The position numbers and the translations under genes were made by a program. This document shows positions 33,141 to 42,000 of a DNA stretch of 64,000 bases, in pieces. Source of the DNA: Hymenobacter ginkgonis (GTDB taxonomy: Bacteria; Bacteroidota; Bacteroidia; Cytophagales; Hymenobacteraceae); NCBI RefSeq assembly GCF_009755225.1, contig NZ_WQKZ01000004.1:1-64000 (forward strand). Reading direction: 5' to 3'. Every line of letters starts with the position of its first letter. Within the stretch, counting starts at the first letter, position 1. The notes under the pieces were generated by a model, which was given only the letters and a program-made list of their open reading frames with translations, did no database searches and was not told the DNA's origin.

Positions 33141-33998
33141 CTACAGCTCAGGTAGTGGGCGGCTCGATGTGACGTCGCCGATGGAGGTAGTCGCCTGCGA
33201 GATGCGCTGGCCTTGGGCAGCCACCGGCTCAAGGCCTTCGGCCCCGGTGAGGAAGCGGTAACTGAAGCCTGCTAGCGCGGCACCCACCAGCGGCGCCACC
33301 CAAAACAGCCACAGCTGCCCCAGCGCCAAGCCACCCACAAACAGCGCCGGCCCAGTAGAGCGCGCAGGGTTAACGGACGTATTGGTAACCGGAATGCTAA
33401 TGAGGTGGATAAGCGTGAGCGCCAGGCCAATAGCCAGCGGCCCAAAGCCCTTGGCCGCCCGGCGGTCGGTAGCGCCCAGGATGATAAAGAGGAAGAGCAT
33501 CGTCATGATAACTTCCGTAACAAGCGCCGCCGTGAGGCTGAAGTTGCCGGGCGAGCCGGCGCCATAGCCATTGGCCGCCAAGCCGTTGGTGGCTAAGCTG
33601 TAGGCGGGGTTGCCACTGGCAATGACGTAGAGCACGCCCGCTCCCACAATGCCGCCCACCACCTGGGCCCCGATGTAGGGCAGCACGTAGCGCGGCCCCT
33701 GGCGCCCGGCCAGCCACAAGCCCACCGTCACGGCGGGGTTGAAGTGCCCGCCCGAAATGTGGCCGAATGCAAATGCCATGCTCAGCACCGTGAGGCCAAA
33801 CGCCAGCGACACGCCCAGCAACCCAATGCCCACGTGCGGAAAAGCCGCCGCCAGCACTGCACTGCCGCAGCCGCCCAGCACCAGCCAAAAAGTACCCAAA
33901 AATTCTACCCCCAGCCGCTGCCCCAGGGTAGGCGGCACAAAGCCCAGAAGCTCTTCCGTTAGCGAGTTATTAGTGTCAGTAGCAGTAGTATTATCCAT
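33141..33998 (-). CDS. aqpZ: Aquaporin Z-like MIP channel
   Basis: Water channel of 285 residues from the ATG at 33998; an earlier start at 34028 lies in a hairpin. Six spans and both NPA boxes are present: GGHFNPAVTVG and TSVNPARSTGPA, with Arg after the second NPA. The aromatic/arginine filter residues fit a water-selective AqpZ (VEFLGTFWLVLGGCGSAVLAA is the usual first span, here split over residues 31-51). An N-terminal polar extension of about 27 residues and a C-terminal tail of 30 are longer than in E. coli. Confidence 0.94.
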   Translation of the reverse strand: MDNTTATDTNNSLTEELLGFVPPTLGQRLGVEFLGTFWLVLGGCGSAVLAAAFPHVGIGLLGVSLAFGLTVLSMAFAFGHISGGHFNPAVTVGLWLAGRQGPRYVLPYIGAQVVGGIVGAGVLYVIASGNPAYSLATNGLAANGYGAGSPGNFSLTAALVTEVIMTMLFLFIILGATDRRAAKGFGPLAIGLALTLIHLISIPVTNTSVNPARSTGPALFVGGLALGQLWLFWVAPLVGAALAGFSYRFLTGAEGLEPVAAQGQRISQATTSIGDVTSSRPLPEL

Positions 33999-34008
33999 AT
34001 GCAAAAAA

Positions 34009-34050
34009 GGCGTATAAGCGGAAACCAAAATCGGCTTCTGCTTATACGCC
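34009..34050. repeat. Hairpin in the aquaporin upstream region
   Basis: GGCGTATAAGC (34009-34019) is exactly complementary to GCTTATACGCC (34040-34050) around a 20-nt loop that itself holds GGAAACC. It sits 11 nt upstream of the aquaporin ATG and could be an operator, a leader structure or the end of the upstream transcript. Confidence 0.5.
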
Positions 34051-34108
34051 CATGCGTTAGAAAAGGCATTTCCTACTTGATTTATTTAATGTACGGCGCT
34101 AGTGCCCC

Positions 34109-34555
34109 CTAATGGTGCAGAAAATGCCCAATACGCGAACTGGCCAGCGTGAGTACGCCGCCCCACAGCACGGCACTCCAGAGCATGTGCAGCAAAATGC
34201 GCTGGCGCGGCACGCCCAGCAGCGTGGCAATGACGGTGCCGCCGATGGGCGAGAGCAGCACGGGCGTCAGAAACGCGATGCCGCCCATCCCAAACCGGCG
34301 AAACACCTTGATAATGTTGCGCGAGCGCTTCGAGAATACCGGCGCCCGCCGCAGCCGGCGCTGCTGCTGGCGGTGGCGCACCCAGGCCCGCCCCACGCCC
34401 GAAAACACGAATACGCTCGTCATCATGCCCGCCACTGTGAGCAGCAGCGTGGGCCAGAAGCCCATGCCCATGCTGCTACCAGCTAGCGGGCCGCCCAGAA
34501 ACTTGACGGTACTGAGCAGAAAAACCGAAGCGCACTTGGCGACTGGGTGAAGCAC
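34109..34555 (-). CDS. Small multi-span membrane protein of unknown function
   Basis: Protein of up to 148 residues from a GTG at 34555; ATG alternatives occur about 28 codons later. It has about four hydrophobic segments (FWPTLLLTVAGMMTSVFVF, GGIAFLTPVLLSPIGGTVIA, LLHMLWSAVLWGGVLTLA) and a very basic cytoplasmic loop rich in Arg and Gln (about 59-85). The motif FGMGGIAFLTPVLLSPIGGT, with its prolines and glycines, is reminiscent of small DedA- or multidrug-export-like proteins, but I do not assign it. It stands alone between upp and the aquaporin gene on the same strand. Confidence 0.7.
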   Translation of the reverse strand: MLHPVAKCASVFLLSTVKFLGGPLAGSSMGMGFWPTLLLTVAGMMTSVFVFSGVGRAWVRHRQQQRRLRRAPVFSKRSRNIIKVFRRFGMGGIAFLTPVLLSPIGGTVIATLLGVPRQRILLHMLWSAVLWGGVLTLASSRIGHFLHH

Positions 34556-34709
34556 TAGAAATGGTTGAGGTAATGACTACCGGAAACGCCCGGCCCTACT
34601 CGGCAAAAATACCCGCTTCCGGCGAAGCTAGTTCCCTACCCCCGCCGCGTATGCTGGCCTGCTCAAGCTAAAATAGCAGGCAGGCCACTACCGTGCCGAA
34701 CTTGAGCAG

Positions 34710-35411
34710 CTACAATTTACTGCCAAAAGCCAGGTCGCCGGCATCGCCTAGGCCGGGCACAATGTAGGCGTGCTCGTTGAGCTTTTCATCGACGGCGGCA
34801 ATCCAGAGCGTGGCTTCCGGAATTTCGCGCATCACGTAGGCTACCCCCTCGGGCGAGGCAATGACGGCCGCAATGTGCACTTGGCGCGGGGTGCCGAAGC
34901 GCAGCATGGCCCGGTAGGTTTGCACCAGGCTCTTGCCGGTGGCCAGCATGGGGTCGGCCAGGATGAGCACGCGCTCGTCGAGGCGCGGAGCGGTGAGGTA
35001 GTCGAGCTGCACCTGCACTTGGGCCGTACCCTCGATGCGGTAGGCCGCCGCAAAAGCGCTCGGCGACTGGTCAAAATAATTTAAAAAACCCTGGTGGAAA
35101 GGCAGCCCGGCCCGCAGCACGGTGGCCAGCACCGGAAAATCGCGCAGCAGCTGGCTGGGCGCCTCGCCTAGCGGCGTGCGCACCACCTGCGGCGTATAGC
35201 TAAGCTGGGTGCTGATGCGGGTGGCAATAATTTCGCCTAAACGCTGAAGATTTACGCGAAAACGTAGGCTGTCTTGCTGAATTTCCACGTCGCGCAGCTC
35301 AGCCAAAAAATGATTCGCAATGCTGGGCTCGGCGCACACAATGTGCAGGCGCTCGGTGGGCTGCGACGCAGTAGCCGTGAAGGGTTCGGGCGAGTTTAGG
35401 GACGCATCCAT
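34710..35411 (-). CDS. upp: Uracil phosphoribosyltransferase
   Basis: Pyrimidine-salvage enzyme of 233 residues making UMP from uracil and PRPP. The PRPP loop is LILADPMLATGKSLVQ, and the uracil-binding C-terminus has YIVPGLGDAGDLAFG. TVLRAGLPFHQGFLNYF matches the second conserved block. About 20 Ser/Thr/Pro-rich residues extend the N-terminus. Its ATG lies inside the 3' end of the upstream acyltransferase-like gene (16-nt overlap), so translation may be coupled. Confidence 0.94.
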   Translation of the reverse strand: MDASLNSPEPFTATASQPTERLHIVCAEPSIANHFLAELRDVEIQQDSLRFRVNLQRLGEIIATRISTQLSYTPQVVRTPLGEAPSQLLRDFPVLATVLRAGLPFHQGFLNYFDQSPSAFAAAYRIEGTAQVQVQLDYLTAPRLDERVLILADPMLATGKSLVQTYRAMLRFGTPRQVHIAAVIASPEGVAYVMREIPEATLWIAAVDEKLNEHAYIVPGLGDAGDLAFGSKL

Positions 35412-36340
35412 TGTGTAAACCAGGGTTTTCGAGTGAAATTCAGGGCAGGGTAAGGCACAGGCCGCGCCCCGAAGTTCGCGAAGAAACGCCCAATGGCAGG
35501 CAGGCTACCCCCCTCAAAGTCGAGCACCTGGCCGGGCTGGCCGGCGTGGCGCCGCACTGCGGCATCTACCAGCAGCAGCGGCGCACCCGCCGCCCGCCCC
35601 GCCGCCGAAGCCGCCGCAAACAAGTATATCAGCCCTCCCGCGTGGCGCACAAACAGCGCCCCCGCCAGCAGCTCGCCACTGGCCGAGTGGCGCACCTGGT
35701 GCAGCTCGGCTACGCCACGGGCCTGGGCGGCAGCAGCCAGGCGGCGCAACGGTGCGTAGTGGCGCGGCTGCAAGCCGGTGTGCACCGGCCCACGGTACGC
35801 CAGAAAAAGTTGAATTACGGCTTCTACGTCGGCCCCTTCAGTTACTTGCAGGGGGTAGGGCAATTCCTGGTTTTTGCGCAGGCGGCGGCGGTAGTCGGCG
35901 GCGTAGCCTTGGTGCAGGGCGGCGTAGTCGGGGCCCAAGCCGAGGTGGTAGGTAAGGCGCTCGGTGGCCACAAAACCGGGGGGTAGGGCCGGCAGCTCGA
36001 CACTCGGGGCCAGCTGCTGGTAGAAGCTAGTGCATTTCTTTTCGACCACCGCCAAGTAGTTGGCCAAGTTTTTATGTTGGCTGGCGGCCGTTAGCATCAG
36101 GCCCAGTTGCTGCGCAAATAGCGGCTGGTAGCCTACCCAGCCTTGTGGCCGCCACTTCAGCGGCAGCGGCAGCAGCGAGCGGTACTCGCCCCCAGGGCCC
36201 AGCTCCACTACGGCGCCCCAGCGGCCGGCCGTGGCTTGCAGCCACCAGGCGTGGGCGTAGGGCGGCGCGCCGGGACTGGCGGCCACGCAGGCATCCCAGC
36301 GGGCAAGGTCGAGGTGAGTAAAAGAGAGGAAACGCAACAC
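35396..36340 (-). CDS. GNAT/FemAB-like acyltransferase
   Basis: Protein of 314 residues that looks like a tandem acyltransferase fold of the FemAB or BioF2-like type: FTHLDLARWDACVAASPGAPPYAHAWW is a typical first helix and strand pair (residues 7-33), then YAADYRRRLRKNQE and a second half with ELLAGALFVRHAGGLIYLFAA and VLDFEGGSLPAIGRFFANFGA. Such proteins transfer amino-acyl or acyl groups to cell-wall or small-molecule acceptors; the substrate here is unknown. It overlaps upp by 16 nt on the same strand and is divergent from the RemB-like gene. Confidence 0.75.
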   Translation of the reverse strand: MLRFLSFTHLDLARWDACVAASPGAPPYAHAWWLQATAGRWGAVVELGPGGEYRSLLPLPLKWRPQGWVGYQPLFAQQLGLMLTAASQHKNLANYLAVVEKKCTSFYQQLAPSVELPALPPGFVATERLTYHLGLGPDYAALHQGYAADYRRRLRKNQELPYPLQVTEGADVEAVIQLFLAYRGPVHTGLQPRHYAPLRRLAAAAQARGVAELHQVRHSASGELLAGALFVRHAGGLIYLFAAASAAGRAAGAPLLLVDAAVRRHAGQPGQVLDFEGGSLPAIGRFFANFGARPVPYPALNFTRKPWFTQWMRP

Positions 36341-36413
36341 GGCAGGCGGGGTGGCCCAGGCAGCGGGCCGGGCCCAAAGGTCGGGCCGGCGGCCGGCACG
36401 GCGGCCGCCGATG

Positions 36414-36421
36414 TAATTTTG
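36414..36421 (+). promoter_or_regulatory. -7 element for the RemB-like gene
   Basis: TAATTTTG fits TAnnTTTG, 36 nt before the ATG at 36458. The upstream 30 nt are extremely GC-rich and show no TTTG at -33. Confidence 0.5.
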
Positions 36422-36457
36422 TAGAGCCTGCCCCCGTTCGGGTAGTTTTTAAGTTTG

Positions 36458-38473
36458 ATGAAATACTACCTACTTCCTTCTTTGCTGCTGCTGGCCGGCC
36501 GGGTGTCGGCCCAAACACCTACCCCACCCGCCACACCGCCCCAGCCCGGCTCGGCTAACTGGTACATTTTCAACCAGCCGCTGCCCGAAGAAAAAACTAA
36601 GGAGGAGAAAAAACAGCTCAAGGAAATACGGGAAGTAAAATCGGCCGAAACGAGTGCGCCGGCTGCGCCCGCGCCGGTGGCTGCGCCAGCTAGCCCGCCC
36701 GCCTCACCAGCAACGCCGGCGCTCCCTACCCCCCGCAGCCGGCGTGAGGCACGCAGCTACCAGTACCAGGGCGCGCTCTACGTGCCGCTCGACCCGAATA
36801 CGTACCGGCTCATCGACCGCTACGCCATCAAGTACGGGCCCGATTCGCTGCAAGACCCGCACACCAGCGCCCGGCCCTACACCCGCGCTGCGGCCGCCCA
36901 CCTCGGCGAGCGCCTGCTGGGCGGCGACAGCTTGCTGTACAGTCAGGGTTCGCTTTCGCGGGCCGACCGCTTCAATGCGCAGTACTTGCTGAAGGACAGC
37001 TGGATGTTTTCGGCCACCGGCGACAGCCTTAATGCGAGCCAGCGGCCGTTTCTGACGTATTTCTACCGCGACCAAACCGACCTTTACCACGTCGAAACCA
37101 AGGACTTTGTCTTTCGCCTCAACCCCGTGCTGCTGTTGCAGGGGGGTAAGGACAGCGGCGAGGGCAGCCTCAGCGGTCTGCGCTACGTGAACACGCGCGG
37201 CGCGAGCTTCGAGGGGCTGATTGACCAGCGCCTGGGCTTCTACGGCTTCTTTGCCGACAACCAGGAGGCAGTGCCCGGCTGGGTGCAGCAGCGCATGACG
37301 CGCGACAACCTATCCGGCGCGCCCGTGGCACCGCACGAGGGCTACACCAAGCCGTTTAAGACCAGCGGTACGGCCTACGATTTCTTCACAGCGCGCGGCG
37401 GCATCACGTTTGCGGCCACCAAGCACATCAATATTCAGTTTGCCCACGACCGCAATTTTATCGGCAACGGCTACCGCTCGCTGATTTTGTCGGACTACAG
37501 CGCGCCGTATTTCTTCCTTAAATTCAATACCCGCGTCTGGAAATTTAACTACCAGAATATCTTCGCCGAGCTTACGGCCCAGCGCGAAAACGCCGACCAG
37601 GTGTACCCGAAAAAGTACCTGGCGCTGCACCACCTGAGCTTCGACGTGACCAATAACTTCAACATTGGCGTGTTTGAGTCGGAAGTGTCGGGCGGACCGG
37701 GCCGCGGGCTCGAAATTCAGTACTTGAACCCCGTTATTTTTTACCGCGCCATCGAGCAGCAGGTGGGCTCGGCCGATAATGCGTTGCTGGGCCTCGATTT
37801 TAAGTGGAACATTCAGCACCGCGGCCAGCTCTATGGCCAGTTGGTGCTCGACGAGTTTAAGATAAAGGAAATCCTGGCCGGCAATGGCTGGTGGGCCAAC
37901 AAGCAGGCCGTGCAGCTCGGCGGCAAGCTGCTCGACGTGGCCGGCGTGCGCAACCTCGACTTGCAGCTGGAGTTCAACTACATCCGCCCTTTCACCTACG
38001 AGCACGAGAACATTTACACCAGCTACCAGCACTATCAGCAGCCGCTGGCGCACCCCATGGGTGCCAACCTCACGGAGGTACTAGCCGTGGTTAGCTACCA
38101 GCCCCTACCCCGCCTCAACCTGGTGGCCAAAGGTTTTTACACCGTGCAAGGGGTTGATGCGCAGACGCCTAATGGCACGAATAACTACAGTGGCAGCAAC
38201 GTACTGCTCTCGTATAACACCCGCCCTCTCGACGCTACGGGCCAGATGGTAGAGTATGGCTACCGCGTGGGCAGTGGCGACAAAAACCGCCTCTTCCACG
38301 CCGACTTCACAGCCTCGTACCAGCCGCGCCTGAACTTGTTTTTGGATGCTACCCTCATTGCCCGCCACCAGACCCTCGACCAGCCTACCTACTACGGCGC
38401 CGTGAGTGGCAACGAGGTATACGCCTCGCTGGCCCTGCGCTGGAACATCGCCCAGCGCTTGCACGAATTTTAA
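36458..38473 (+). CDS. RemB/Wzi-like outer-membrane beta-barrel protein
   Basis: Exported protein of 671 residues from the ATG at 36458 (a TTG one codon earlier is possible). Signal peptide MKYYLLPSLLLLAGRVSAQ, then a low-complexity Pro/Ala/Lys region to about residue 95. The rest is rich in alternating-residue strands and ends NIAQRLHEF, with a C-terminal aromatic typical of barrels. IQFAHDRNFIGNGYRSLILSD, split here over residues 325-345, resembles gliding-motility RemB proteins of flavobacteria and capsule-assembly Wzi barrels. This assignment is from memory. It is followed closely by a small gene and an ABC exporter. Confidence 0.72.
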   Translation: MKYYLLPSLLLLAGRVSAQTPTPPATPPQPGSANWYIFNQPLPEEKTKEEKKQLKEIREVKSAETSAPAAPAPVAAPASPPASPATPALPTPRSRREARSYQYQGALYVPLDPNTYRLIDRYAIKYGPDSLQDPHTSARPYTRAAAAHLGERLLGGDSLLYSQGSLSRADRFNAQYLLKDSWMFSATGDSLNASQRPFLTYFYRDQTDLYHVETKDFVFRLNPVLLLQGGKDSGEGSLSGLRYVNTRGASFEGLIDQRLGFYGFFADNQEAVPGWVQQRMTRDNLSGAPVAPHEGYTKPFKTSGTAYDFFTARGGITFAATKHINIQFAHDRNFIGNGYRSLILSDYSAPYFFLKFNTRVWKFNYQNIFAELTAQRENADQVYPKKYLALHHLSFDVTNNFNIGVFESEVSGGPGRGLEIQYLNPVIFYRAIEQQVGSADNALLGLDFKWNIQHRGQLYGQLVLDEFKIKEILAGNGWWANKQAVQLGGKLLDVAGVRNLDLQLEFNYIRPFTYEHENIYTSYQHYQQPLAHPMGANLTEVLAVVSYQPLPRLNLVAKGFYTVQGVDAQTPNGTNNYSGSNVLLSYNTRPLDATGQMVEYGYRVGSGDKNRLFHADFTASYQPRLNLFLDATLIARHQTLDQPTYYGAVSGNEVYASLALRWNIAQRLHEF

Positions 38474-38476
38474 GTC

Positions 38477-38827
38477 ATGCCCGAAACCACCTTTTTATAT
38501 CGGCCAGTCAATCAGGCTGAGCTCGACCTGATTGCTGCCAGCGGCTACCACGATTTTCCGCCTCGGCTCCCTGAGCAGCCTATTTTCTACCCCGTGCTAA
38601 ATGAGGAGTACGCCATCCAAATCAGTCGCGATTGGAATGTACCTTACTACGGCGTGGGCTATGTCGTGCGCTTTGCAGTTGACAACGAGTACTTAGCGCA
38701 ATTCGCGATACAAAACGTAGGCGATGCCCAACACAACGAGTTGTGGGTGCCAGCCGAGCAGCTAGCCGAGTTTAACCACCATATCCGGGGGCTTATTGAA
38801 GTAACGGCCACCTTCCGTCGTCCTTAA
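38477..38827 (+). CDS. Conserved small protein of the type labelled ADP-ribosylation/crystallin J1
   Basis: Soluble protein of 116 residues starting 3 nt after the RemB-like stop. It opens LYRPVNQAELDLIAASG and includes FPPRLPEQPIFYPVLNEEYA and ELWVPAEQLAEFNHHI. Proteins with this wording are commonly labelled ADP-ribosylation/crystallin J1 in databases, but a biochemical role is not established and I see no ADP-ribosylglycohydrolase core. The tight spacing suggests cotranscription with its neighbours. Confidence 0.75.
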   Translation: MPETTFLYRPVNQAELDLIAASGYHDFPPRLPEQPIFYPVLNEEYAIQISRDWNVPYYGVGYVVRFAVDNEYLAQFAIQNVGDAQHNELWVPAEQLAEFNHHIRGLIEVTATFRRP

Positions 38828-38848
38828 CTGCTCGTCTTCGGCTGTTCT

Positions 38849-40693
38849 ATGAAAACCTACCTCCGCCTGCTGCGTTTTGCCCGGCCCTACGGCGACTTCG
38901 TGCCGCTGTACATCGTGTACGCAACGCTGGGCATCTTCTTCGGTATTGCCAATTTCACGCTAGTTATTCCGCTGCTGAATGTGCTGTTTGGCACTACCGA
39001 TGCACACACGGCCGCGGCGCCGACTACGCTGCCGCATTTTTCACTGACCATCAAGTACATAGAGGAAGTTTTCAACTTCTACTTCAGCCAAATGATGGCC
39101 GCCAAGGGCAAGCAGGGCGCCCTGGCCTACGTGTGCGGCGTCATCATTGTATCGGTGTTTTTCAGCAACGTATTTCGCTACTTAGGCCAGAAACTGCTCA
39201 CCAAAGTGCGGGCCCGTGTAGTGCAAAACCTGCGCGGCGCCCTCTACGACCGCATCATCGACCTGGAACTGGGCTACTTCTCTAACGAGCGCAAGGGCGA
39301 CCTGATGTCGCGCCTCACCAACGACGTGCACGAGGTCGAAATTTCGGTGGTCAACACGCTCACGGCCGTGTTTAAGGAGCCGCTGACCATCATCGGCTTT
39401 TTCGTGATTCTGTTCACGATGTCGGCCAAGCTCACGATTTTTACGCTAATTCTACTGCCGCTTTCGGGTGGCATTATTGCCAGCGTGGCCAAGCGCCTGC
39501 GCCGCCAAGCCGCTCTGAGCCAGAGCACGTTGGGCTCGATGCTGTCGGTGATTGATGAAACGCTGGGGAGCATCCGAGTCATCAAAGGCTTTAATGCGCA
39601 AGCGTACATTCTCGGCAAATTTCGGGCGCAAAACGACGAGTACGCCCGTATTACCCAAACGATTGATAACACCCGCGACCTAGCCTCGCCCTTCTCCGAA
39701 TTTGCGGGGGTAGCGGTGGTGGCGGGGCTGCTGTACTACGGCGGTTCGCTGGTGCTGAGCGGCCAGGCCGAGTTGGGCGCGTCTACGTTTATCACCTACA
39801 TCATTCTGTTTTCACAGATTTTGGTACCGGCCAAGGCGCTATCGGGCGCGTTCAGCAATATTCAGCGCGGCCTAGTGGCCGGCGAGCGCGTGCTGCGCGT
39901 GATTGATACTGAGCCCACCATCCAGGACCGGCCCAATGCGGAAGCCCTACCCCCCTTCGAGCACCAGATTGAACTGCGCGATGTGAGCTTCAGCTACGGC
40001 GATTCGGCCGTGCTTTTCGACCTCAACCTGACCGTCAAAAAGGGGCAAACCGTAGCGCTCGTAGGCCCCAGCGGCGGCGGCAAAAGCACGCTGGCCGACT
40101 TGATACCCCGCTTCTACGACCCCTCGGCGGGCCAGCTGCTAATTGATGGCCACGACGTGCGCGCTTGCACCTTGCACTCGGTGCGCGCCCAGATGGGCAT
40201 TGTTACTCAGGAGAGCATCCTGTTTAACGATACGATTTATAACAACATCAAATTCAACACCGAGGCCACGGAAGCGGAGGTCATTGAAGCCGCTAAAACG
40301 GCCAACGCCCACGACTTCATCATGCAGTCGGCCGACGGCTACCAAACTGTGATTGGCGACCGCGGCGGACGCCTTTCGGGCGGCCAGCGCCAGCGCCTGA
40401 GCATTGCCCGCGCCATTTTGCGCAATCCGCCCATTCTGATTCTCGACGAGGCTACGTCGGCCCTCGATACGGAGAGCGAAAAGCTGGTGCAGGAAGCCCT
40501 AACGCGCCTCATGGCCTCGCGTACGTCGCTCGTTATTGCGCACCGCCTGAGCACCGTGCGCCACGCCGACGAGATAATTGTGCTCCAGCACGGCCGCATT
40601 GTGGAGCGCGGTACCCACGACGAGCTACTGCGCCGCGACGGTGGCCTCTACCAACGCCTGAGCCAACTCCAAACCAATGCCGCGCTGGTTTAA
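38849..40693 (+). CDS. MsbA-like ABC exporter (fused permease and ATPase)
   Basis: Half-transporter of 614 residues. The N-terminal 330 residues contain six spans; the ATPase domain has Walker A GPSGGGKST near residue 407, Q-loop in VTQESILFND, signature LSGGQRQRLS near 509 and Walker B ILILDEATSALD near 528, with the H-loop in IAHRLSTVRHAD. The arrangement matches MsbA-type lipid flippases and multidrug exporters. With lpxB, hldD and gmhA in the window, lipid A export is a plausible role, though several paralogues usually exist. Confidence 0.92.
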   Translation: MKTYLRLLRFARPYGDFVPLYIVYATLGIFFGIANFTLVIPLLNVLFGTTDAHTAAAPTTLPHFSLTIKYIEEVFNFYFSQMMAAKGKQGALAYVCGVIIVSVFFSNVFRYLGQKLLTKVRARVVQNLRGALYDRIIDLELGYFSNERKGDLMSRLTNDVHEVEISVVNTLTAVFKEPLTIIGFFVILFTMSAKLTIFTLILLPLSGGIIASVAKRLRRQAALSQSTLGSMLSVIDETLGSIRVIKGFNAQAYILGKFRAQNDEYARITQTIDNTRDLASPFSEFAGVAVVAGLLYYGGSLVLSGQAELGASTFITYIILFSQILVPAKALSGAFSNIQRGLVAGERVLRVIDTEPTIQDRPNAEALPPFEHQIELRDVSFSYGDSAVLFDLNLTVKKGQTVALVGPSGGGKSTLADLIPRFYDPSAGQLLIDGHDVRACTLHSVRAQMGIVTQESILFNDTIYNNIKFNTEATEAEVIEAAKTANAHDFIMQSADGYQTVIGDRGGRLSGGQRQRLSIARAILRNPPILILDEATSALDTESEKLVQEALTRLMASRTSLVIAHRLSTVRHADEIIVLQHGRIVERGTHDELLRRDGGLYQRLSQLQTNAALV

Positions 40694-40800
40694 AAGTAGC
40701 TCAGCCGGAGCCGTACGCCCGCTGTAGTCGGGCCCTGTGCGTGCCGAAGTAGCCCGTCGTTCTATATATCTTTCCTGCCCCAACCCATTTCCCTACCCCT

Positions 40801-41229
40801 ATGCTAGCCCTCAAACGCGTCGTTACCGTGGCCGTGATGGTCTACTTGCTGCTAGCGCTCCTGTTTTTGCTGCTACCAGCCGTACGCACTACCGTCGCCG
40901 ATTTAGGTTCGGGCACTTCGCCCACCGAAAACGAGCGCAATTTCTTCTACGTGTTGGCTTTTATTGGCGTGATTGTGATGGCCTTACAGCTAATCGTCGA
41001 AAACATCGACAGCAGCGTGCTGCGGCGCACCGTGAGCAAGCAAGACGGCAAGATCAACGAACTGAAAGCTACGCTCTACGACACGCATCAGCGGGTGGCC
41101 CCTACCCCCTTGGGCACGCCCACGGCTACACCAACGGGCCCGGCCGTAGCCTACCCCACGGCCGCCGAGGCAGCCGCCCGCGAGCAGCGCCAGCCCGAGG
41201 GCCCCCCGGCCACGCCGCCCTCTTTTTAG
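40801..41229 (+). CDS. Two-span membrane protein of unknown function
   Basis: Protein of 142 residues with two hydrophobic segments (VVTVAVMVYLLLALLFLLL at about 7-25 and FFYVLAFIGVIVMALQLIV at about 47-65), then a charged helical stretch that may form a coiled coil (SVLRRTVSKQDGKINELKAT) and a Pro/Thr/Ala-rich tail. No family recognised. It ends 10 nt before the probable gmhA start, so the two are likely cotranscribed. Confidence 0.75.
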   Translation: MLALKRVVTVAVMVYLLLALLFLLLPAVRTTVADLGSGTSPTENERNFFYVLAFIGVIVMALQLIVENIDSSVLRRTVSKQDGKINELKATLYDTHQRVAPTPLGTPTATPTGPAVAYPTAAEAAAREQRQPEGPPATPPSF

Positions 41230-41238
41230 TTTTTGTTT

Positions 41239-41859
41239 GTGCCCGATTTAGCTGTGTCTGAAGCTCCTACCCCCACCCTTTTGCCTGGCCTCATTCTGGC
41301 CGAGCTCACCGAAGCCCGCACCGTTCTCGACCGCTTTCTGGCCGATGAAACCAACCTGGCCCGCATTGCCCAAGCCGCCGAGGTATTCGCTGGCAGCCTC
41401 AACAATAGCGGCAAAATTTTGACCTGCGGCAATGGCGGCAGCCTTTGCGATGCTCAGCATTTTGCCGAAGAATTATCAGGTCGCTACCGCCAAGACCGTC
41501 CCGCATTGGCGGCTATTGCTCTCACCGAAGCCTCGCACATGACCTGCGTGGCCAATGACTTCGGCTTCGAGTTCGTATTTAGCCGCTTTGTGGAGGCATT
41601 AGGCCGCCCCGGCGACGTGCTACTAGCCATCAGCACGAGCGGCAACTCGCCCAACATCCTGCGGGCCGCCACCGCTGCCAAAGCTGCCGGCATGCAAGTA
41701 GTAAGCCTCACCGGCAAGGACGGCGGCCAGCTAGCGGCCCTTAGCGACGTTGAAATTCGAGTACCGCACTTCGGCTTCGCCGACCGCATCCAAGAGGTTC
41801 ATATCAAAGTCATTCATATTATTATTATGTTAATTGAAAGCCTAACTAAAAAGCACTAA
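41239..41859 (+). CDS. gmhA: Phosphoheptose isomerase
   Basis: SIS-domain isomerase converting sedoheptulose 7-phosphate to D-glycero-D-manno-heptose 7-phosphate for LPS. About 206 residues from the GTG at 41239; TTG at 41233 and GTG at 41254 are alternatives, and no ATG is available. Family features: CGNGGSLCDAQHFAEELSGRY with the zinc-binding His and Glu, ISTSGNSPNILRA for phosphate binding, and the C-terminal RIQEVHIKVIHIII with the second zinc-binding pair. Cys replaces the usual Ala in GGSxxDA. Confidence 0.92.
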   Translation: MPDLAVSEAPTPTLLPGLILAELTEARTVLDRFLADETNLARIAQAAEVFAGSLNNSGKILTCGNGGSLCDAQHFAEELSGRYRQDRPALAAIALTEASHMTCVANDFGFEFVFSRFVEALGRPGDVLLAISTSGNSPNILRAATAAKAAGMQVVSLTGKDGGQLAALSDVEIRVPHFGFADRIQEVHIKVIHIIIMLIESLTKKH

Positions 41860-41958
41860 CAATCAAAATACTACCTCATTATCATTTTTTAATAGCCAAT
41901 TTATAAAATAGGATATTACCGCTAAGTATCGGCTAGGCTGCCGCATGGGCCGCCTACA

Positions 41959-42000
41959 AAATCCGTGAAATCCGCTAAAATCCGCGTTAATCCGTGGTCT
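41959..42000. repeat. Short tandem ATCCG-type repeat directly upstream of yifB
   Basis: Four imperfect units, AAATCCGTG, AAATCCGCT, AAAATCCGCG and TTAATCCGTG, run without gaps up to the ATG at 42001. The same wording (AATCCGYG units) is a known kind of dispersed intergenic repeat in several bacterial genomes. The preceding 100 nt are AT-rich with no gene. Confidence 0.65.

Noticed and set aside
37310..38053. Minus-strand 247-codon frame opposite the RemB-like gene
   Set aside because: Shadow of a GC-rich gene; Val/Leu/Ala-rich with no recognisable family or upstream signals.
41959..42000. CRISPR-like array in the ATCCG repeats
   Set aside because: Units are 9-11 nt with no spacers and no cas genes in the window.
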